In this document: one piece after another, positions 34,934-37,847 of the stretch | How positions within the stretch are numbered: the first letter of the stretch is position 1 | Layout of the letters: the number at the start of each line of letters is the position of its first letter | From: Heliomicrobium gestii | Lineage (GTDB): Bacteria > Bacillota > Desulfitobacteriia > Heliobacteriales > Heliobacteriaceae | Assembly: GCF_009877435.1 (NCBI RefSeq) | Contig: NZ_WXEX01000019.1 | Coordinates: 1-37,847, forward strand | Direction: 5' to 3' | Length of the DNA stretch: 37,847 nt | Made by a program: the position numbers and the translations under genes | The notes under the pieces: model-generated | Told to the model about the DNA's origin: nothing | Seen by the model: only the letters and a program-made list of their open reading frames with translations | Database searches by the model: none

Positions 34934-35272
34934 TCACCTCCGCGATATTTGGCTGGATTCGGCTGTGGTTGCGTTTATCGCCTTATGGATTGCGCCGGCA
35001 AAGCCCTCATCGAGGACAGCGACCAACGTTCGCGGCGAAAGACCGACCGCTTGACCGATGGTCTCCTTCTGTCCGTATGTCGCCACCGGAATCCCCAGGT
35101 CATCACACCAATGGCGGTACTTTTGAACGACACCGGCAGAGGCATCTTCCGTGAAAATCAGGAGGAATACCTTTTGTTTTTTTAGATTGGCTTCCACCGC
35201 GCTGTCTCCAGCGGCGATTTTTCCGGCGCGCCGAGCAAGACCGAGCAACCCATGGACCTTGTCCGTAACCAT
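34934..35272 (-). CDS. ylxQ: L7Ae/L30e/S12e-like ribosomal protein, YlxQ family
   Basis: 112 residues from the ATG at 35272, which overlaps the ylxR stop by one base (TGATG) and has GGGAGAGG just upstream. [41 protein letters not shown] and [17 protein letters not shown] match the YlxQ group of L7Ae-fold RNA-binding proteins, which bind kink-turns. The exact role in Firmicutes is unsettled. It lies between ylxR and infB, as in Bacillus. Confidence 0.92.
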   Translation of the reverse strand: MVTDKVHGLLGLARRAGKIAAGDSAVEANLKKQKVFLLIFTEDASAGVVQKYRHWCDDLGIPVATYGQKETIGQAVGLSPRTLVAVLDEGFAGAIHKAINATTAESSQISRR

Positions 35273-35541
35273 CAAACCTCTCCCATTTGCGCTTTCAAGT
35301 TCTCCACTACATCCGGCGATATGGCCTGGCGCAACGCTTTTTCCAGTCGCCTCGCCTTGATCGCCTTTGTTAGGCACTCTGTATTTGAACAAACATAGGC
35401 GCCCCGCCCCGACTTTTTCCCCGTCGGATCGAGAAGAATCGCACCTTCAGGAGTTCGAACGACGCGAATTAACGCTTTCTTGTCTCTCATCTCCCCGCAA
35501 CCAACACACATTCGTTGGGGTATTTTACGAAGGCGATTCAT
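35272..35541 (-). CDS. ylxR: YlxR/RnpM-type RNA-binding protein
   Basis: 89 residues. RKIPQRMCVGCGEMRDKKALI and GKKSGRGAYVCSNTECL are the family signature, with Cys12, Cys15 and two later cysteines. The family is small and basic, lies next to nusA, and in Bacillus has been tied to RNase P modulation and to transcription control. The start overlaps the nusA stop by four bases. The end overlaps the ylxQ start by one base. Confidence 0.94.
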   Translation of the reverse strand: MNRLRKIPQRMCVGCGEMRDKKALIRVVRTPEGAILLDPTGKKSGRGAYVCSNTECLTKAIKARRLEKALRQAISPDVVENLKAQMGEV

Positions 35542-36854
35542 TTTTTCCCTCCAGGAGTAGAGGCGCCTGTCTTTTTATCAATGGTCAACTCAGGAGAATC
35601 CTGAGGAATTTTAGCATCGTCAGTCTCTTCGTCATTTCCCTCTTGGTATTCGTCAGGGAACTCTTCATATTCCTCGTAGTTATCATCATAGGCGTCATCA
35701 TACTCTTCGTCGTATGCTTCTTCCTCATACGCCTCATCGTAATTTTCGTCCGCCTGGGCGTCAAAGTCTTCATATTCGGATTCATAGTCTTCGTCATAAT
35801 CGGCAAAATTGGCCTTTGCCGTTTTGGCTTGACTTTCACTCTTGATATCGATCTTCCAGCCTGTCAGTTTTGCAGCGAGGCGAGCGTTTTGACCTTCCTT
35901 CCCGATCGCCAGCGACAACTGGTAATCAGGCACAACGACACGGGCCACTTTGTCTTCTTCAATGATGTCCACAGAGACCACCTTGGCCGGACTGAGAGCA
36001 TTGGCCACAAACTTGGCCGGATCAGGGTTCCATTTGACGATATCGATCTTTTCGCCCTTCAGTTCGTTCACGACGGCCTGAACCCGCATCCCCTTCGGTC
36101 CAACACAAGCCCCGACAGGGTCGACATTCTCATCTTTCGAATAAACAGCGATCTTGGAACGGGCGCCGGCTTCCCGCGAGGCGGCCTTCAACTCAACCGT
36201 TCCATCATGGATCTCAGGGACCTCCAATTCGAACAACCGCTTTAACAAGCCGGGATGGGTTCTGGAGATCAACACCTGTGGGCCCTTTGTTGTCTTTTTC
36301 ACTTCGACGATGTATGCCTTAATCCGCTCGTTATGTCGATATGTTTCGCTGTTCATCTGCTCCGAGGGCGCCAAGAGCGCTTCGACCTTGCCGAGATCGA
36401 CAAAGACGTTTTTATTCTCTGTTCGTTGCACAATCCCGGTGACGATATCGCCCTCACGATTAGAGAATTCCTCATAGATCATGCCACGTTCCGCTTCCCG
36501 GATCCGCTGCACCACCACCTGTTTGGCGGTCTGGGCGGCGATGCGTCCGAATTCCCGAGGCGTGACCTCCGATTCAATCACATCATTGACCTGATAGTTG
36601 GGATCAATCCGTTGCGCCTCCGCTAGCGCCACCTCAACGCGAGGATCGGTGATCTCCTCGACAATCGCCTTACGGGAGTAGACCTTGAATTCGCCCGTCG
36701 CCCGGTCGATATGGACGCGAACATTCTGCAAAGAGCCGAAATTTTTCTTATAGGCAGAGATAAGTGCGGCTTCTATGGCCTCGATCAGTATCTCTTTGGA
36801 TATTCCCTTCTCCCGTTCTAAATCTTTGAGAGCTGTCAAAAACTCGACATTCAT
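35538..36854 (-). CDS. nusA: transcription termination/antitermination factor NusA with acidic tail
   Basis: 438 residues. NusA binds RNA polymerase and nascent RNA, modulating pausing and termination. The N-terminal domain (LKDLEREKGISKEILIEAIE), the S1 domain (GDIVTGIVQRTENKNVFVDL) and two KH domains (VGACVGPKGMRVQAVVNEL; LSLAIGKEGQNARLAAKL) are in order up to about residue 345. The last 90 residues are a low-complexity Asp/Glu/Tyr tail (for example EAYEEEAYDEEYDD) absent from the common Firmicute NusA of about 350-370 residues. AGGAGG lies before the ATG. It follows rimP by 26 bases and overlaps ylxR by four. Confidence 0.96.
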   Translation of the reverse strand: MNVEFLTALKDLEREKGISKEILIEAIEAALISAYKKNFGSLQNVRVHIDRATGEFKVYSRKAIVEEITDPRVEVALAEAQRIDPNYQVNDVIESEVTPREFGRIAAQTAKQVVVQRIREAERGMIYEEFSNREGDIVTGIVQRTENKNVFVDLGKVEALLAPSEQMNSETYRHNERIKAYIVEVKKTTKGPQVLISRTHPGLLKRLFELEVPEIHDGTVELKAASREAGARSKIAVYSKDENVDPVGACVGPKGMRVQAVVNELKGEKIDIVKWNPDPAKFVANALSPAKVVSVDIIEEDKVARVVVPDYQLSLAIGKEGQNARLAAKLTGWKIDIKSESQAKTAKANFADYDEDYESEYEDFDAQADENYDEAYEEEAYDEEYDDAYDDNYEEYEEFPDEYQEGNDEETDDAKIPQDSPELTIDKKTGASTPGGKK

Positions 36855-36880
36855 CGGGATGCCTCCTAATTCAGTTGTCC

Positions 36881-37345
36881 TTAGAAACCCGGATATAAAC
36901 GCACAGAGGAAACCTGCGGCAGCGGAATCGCCTGTTCCTCGTCATTTTTTGTTATTATGATAGACGCCTCATTTTTGCCGACCAGTTCGCCGATGTGTTC
37001 TTTGGCGTTGTTCACTGGGGCAAAAGTGGTGATACGGATGGTTTGGCCACGAAACCGCTCATAGTCCCGATCCGACTTCAAGGGCCGATCAATTCCAGGC
37101 GAAGAAACCTCCAACGAGTAGCCGTGAGCCACGGGATCCTCTCGATCCAGGATCTCGTCGATGCGACGGCTAACCTCTTGGCAGTCATCCATCTCAATGC
37201 CTGCTTCTTTGTCAATGAAAATGCGTAAGTACCAACTTCCTCCTTCCTTCACCCATTCGACATCGGCCAGCTCCAGGCCGAGTTCCTCTGTAATCGGCGT
37301 CGCCCAAGCTGTTACCCGGTCTTCCAACCGCACCTTGCCGGACAT
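36881..37345 (-). CDS. rimP: ribosome maturation factor RimP
   Basis: 154 residues. It assists 30S assembly. ELGLELADVEWVKEGGSWYL, then DCQEVSRRIDEILDREDPV and YSLEVSSPGIDRPLKSDRDY are the family blocks; the C-terminal SH3-like part (FAPVNNAKEHIGELVGKNE) is complete. It is the first gene of the operon. Its GGAGGA site lies in the loop of a 7-bp hairpin (37344-37363) whose stem includes part of the start codon. A leader of about 240 bases runs back to a sigma-A promoter. Confidence 0.96.
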   Translation of the reverse strand: MSGKVRLEDRVTAWATPITEELGLELADVEWVKEGGSWYLRIFIDKEAGIEMDDCQEVSRRIDEILDREDPVAHGYSLEVSSPGIDRPLKSDRDYERFRGQTIRITTFAPVNNAKEHIGELVGKNEASIIITKNDEEQAIPLPQVSSVRLYPGF

Positions 37346-37363
37346 TGTAATCCTCCTTACAAT
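37344..37363 (-). promoter_or_regulatory. hairpin presenting the rimP Shine-Dalgarno in its loop
   Basis: On the minus strand ATTGTAA and TTACAAT form a perfect 7-bp stem around GGAGGA. The second arm takes in the first two bases of the rimP ATG, so folding would affect initiation. Confidence 0.5.
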
Positions 37364-37469
37364 TTTAGTGCTGTCATGCAGATGTTTCAGAAACTGCTTG
37401 CAGAATTCTCCATAGTTTCACCGGAATAAAAAGGATCCATTCTCATGAGGATCTCGACGCGTTAGGGGT

Positions 37470-37556
37470 TTACAAACGGAAAGAGTGGGCTAGGTACCCA
37501 CTCCTTCGAAAACTGCTAAAATCCGCATCGATGTGACCGGACGCCATTGCTACCAA
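37470..37556 (-). CDS. possible leader peptide upstream of rimP
   Basis: A 28-codon frame starts at TTG (37556), with AGGAG nine bases upstream, and ends at TAA; an internal ATG lies at 37547. The peptide would read MVAMASGHIDADF, then SSFRRSGYLAHSFRL. It lies within the 5' leader of the rimP-nusA-infB transcript. Codons about 18-25 overlap a terminator-like hairpin (37483-37503), the layout of leader-peptide attenuation. I cannot verify conservation or translation. A structured RNA whose sequence only happens to be open is the main alternative. Confidence 0.3.
   Translation of the reverse strand: MVAMASGHIDADFSSFRRSGYLAHSFRL
37483..37503 (-). terminator. terminator-like hairpin in the rimP leader
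   Basis: Perfect 7-bp stem GAGTGGG/CCCACTC with a 7-base loop, followed on the minus strand by TTTCCGTTTG, a weak T-tract. It lies between the promoter and rimP, so it is a candidate attenuator. Confidence 0.5.
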
Positions 37557-37590
37557 AGATTCCTTCTCCTGTCGGAAACGCACTAGTGAT

Positions 37591-37619
37591 AGTATAGCAC
37601 GGTGCTATTGCCAAAGCAA
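37591..37619 (-). promoter_or_regulatory. sigma-A promoter of the rimP-nusA-infB operon
   Basis: TTGCTT (37614-37619), a 17-base spacer and TATACT (37591-37596) on the minus strand. The start point would fall near 37584, leaving about 240 bases of leader. Confidence 0.8.
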
Positions 37620-37650
37620 GCCTGATGGTATTTTTTAAGCGGTCCATACC

Positions 37651-37692
37651 GAAAATAAAAAACCTGCCGGAATTAACCGACAGGTTCGTTTT
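37651..37692 (-). terminator. terminator after the tRNA genes
   Basis: Arms 37661-37670 and 37677-37686 (10 bp, one mismatch, 6-base loop) flanked by T-runs on both strands. On the minus strand it follows tRNA-Thr and precedes the rimP promoter. It could work in both directions. Confidence 0.8.
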
Positions 37693-37702
37693 TTTGAAAA
37701 AC

Positions 37703-37778
37703 TGGAGCCACCGACCGGGATTGAACCGGTGACCTTATCCTTACCAAGGATACGCTCTACCAACTGAGCTACGGCGGC
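37703..37778 (-). tRNA. tRNA-Thr (GGT anticodon)
   Basis: A 76-base cloverleaf on the minus strand: acceptor GCCGCCG pairs with CGGTGGC (one G-U), D-arm GCTCAGTTGGTAGAGC, anticodon stem TATCC/GGATA with loop TTGGTAA (anticodon GGT), T-arm CCGGTTCAATCCCGG, and an encoded CCA. It decodes ACC/ACT threonine codons. Confidence 0.95.
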
Positions 37779-37782
37779 AAAG

Positions 37783-37847
37783 TGGCGCGCCCGGGAGGAT
37801 TCGAACCTCCGACCTCTTGATTCGTAGTCAATTACTCTATCTAGTCA
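37783..37847 (-). tRNA. tRNA-Arg (ACG anticodon), 5' end cut by the window
   Basis: The 3' 65 bases of a tRNA on the minus strand: anticodon loop CTACGAA (anticodon ACG), T-arm with GGTTCGAATCC, acceptor end GGGCGC then G and an encoded CCA. The anticodon is read as ICG after deamination. The outermost anticodon-stem pair is A-G, a mismatch. The acceptor 5' strand and part of the D-arm lie beyond the window. Four bases separate it from tRNA-Thr. Confidence 0.9.

Noticed and set aside
31819-35154. An open frame of more than 1100 codons on the plus strand across infB
   Set aside because: It is antisense to a complete IF-2, has no family motifs, and is open because of the biased Arg/Pro/Gly codons and repeats of infB.

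Overview
The window looks like a chromosomal piece of a spore-forming, fairly GC-rich Firmicute of the Clostridia. The evidence is the order rimP-nusA-ylxR-ylxQ-infB-rbfA-nrnA-truB-ribF-rpsO-pnp-ylxY-dac-M16 peptidase-ylmC/ymxH-dapB-dpaA-dpaB-asd-lysC-dapA-rnj-tepA-ylzJ-ftsK/spoIIIE-rodZ. This matches the Bacillus/Clostridia ylx/ymf neighbourhood, and it includes dipicolinate synthase and a spore photoproduct lyase. A member of the Heliobacteriaceae/Peptococcaceae would fit, but that is an impression and not something proved here.

Layout. (1) 1-2500: an AT-rich accessory patch. It holds the remains of an IS21-family element (istA tail, istB head), a minus-strand gene for a secreted protein ending in an HNH-type polymorphic-toxin nuclease domain, and downstream of it an unknown protein with two CxxC pairs that could be its immunity protein. 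(2) 2500-5641, plus strand: agmatine deiminase and N-carbamoylputrescine amidase (agmatine to putrescine), a terminator, then splB. (3) 5730-37345, all minus strand: the conserved block. Read in the direction of transcription it starts with tRNA-Arg and tRNA-Thr at the right edge, a terminator, a sigma-A promoter with a long structured leader, and the rimP-nusA-infB translation/transcription operon through ribF. Next come two small unknown genes, rpsO and pnp. After those are a NodB-family deacetylase, a D,D-carboxypeptidase, an M16 peptidase and a PRC-barrel protein. A lysine riboswitch then precedes dapB-dpaA-dpaB-asd-lysC-dapA. RNase J follows with its own promoter and leader hairpin, then a ClpP-like protein with YlzJ, FtsK/SpoIIIE, a BMP-like lipoprotein, a frameshifted mnmH, a RodZ-like protein and YajQ.

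How the genes work together. asd, lysC, dapA and dapB make dihydrodipicolinate and lysine/diaminopimelate precursors. dpaA/dpaB divert the DapA product to dipicolinic acid for the spore core. SplB repairs spore DNA on germination. The translation operon couples NusA, IF-2, ribosome maturation factors and tRNA modification.

Points worth a second look: a possible leader peptide overlapping a terminator-like hairpin upstream of rimP; a lysine riboswitch placed over a dipicolinate operon, with a candidate sigma-K promoter inside; a SplB whose H-donor cysteine position is serine; a frameshift in mnmH; an IF-2 with a roughly 300-residue Arg/Pro/Gly repeat tract beside a NusA with a very acidic tail; and the AT-rich toxin island. 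Starts were chosen by Shine-Dalgarno position and family alignment from memory. No database search was possible.
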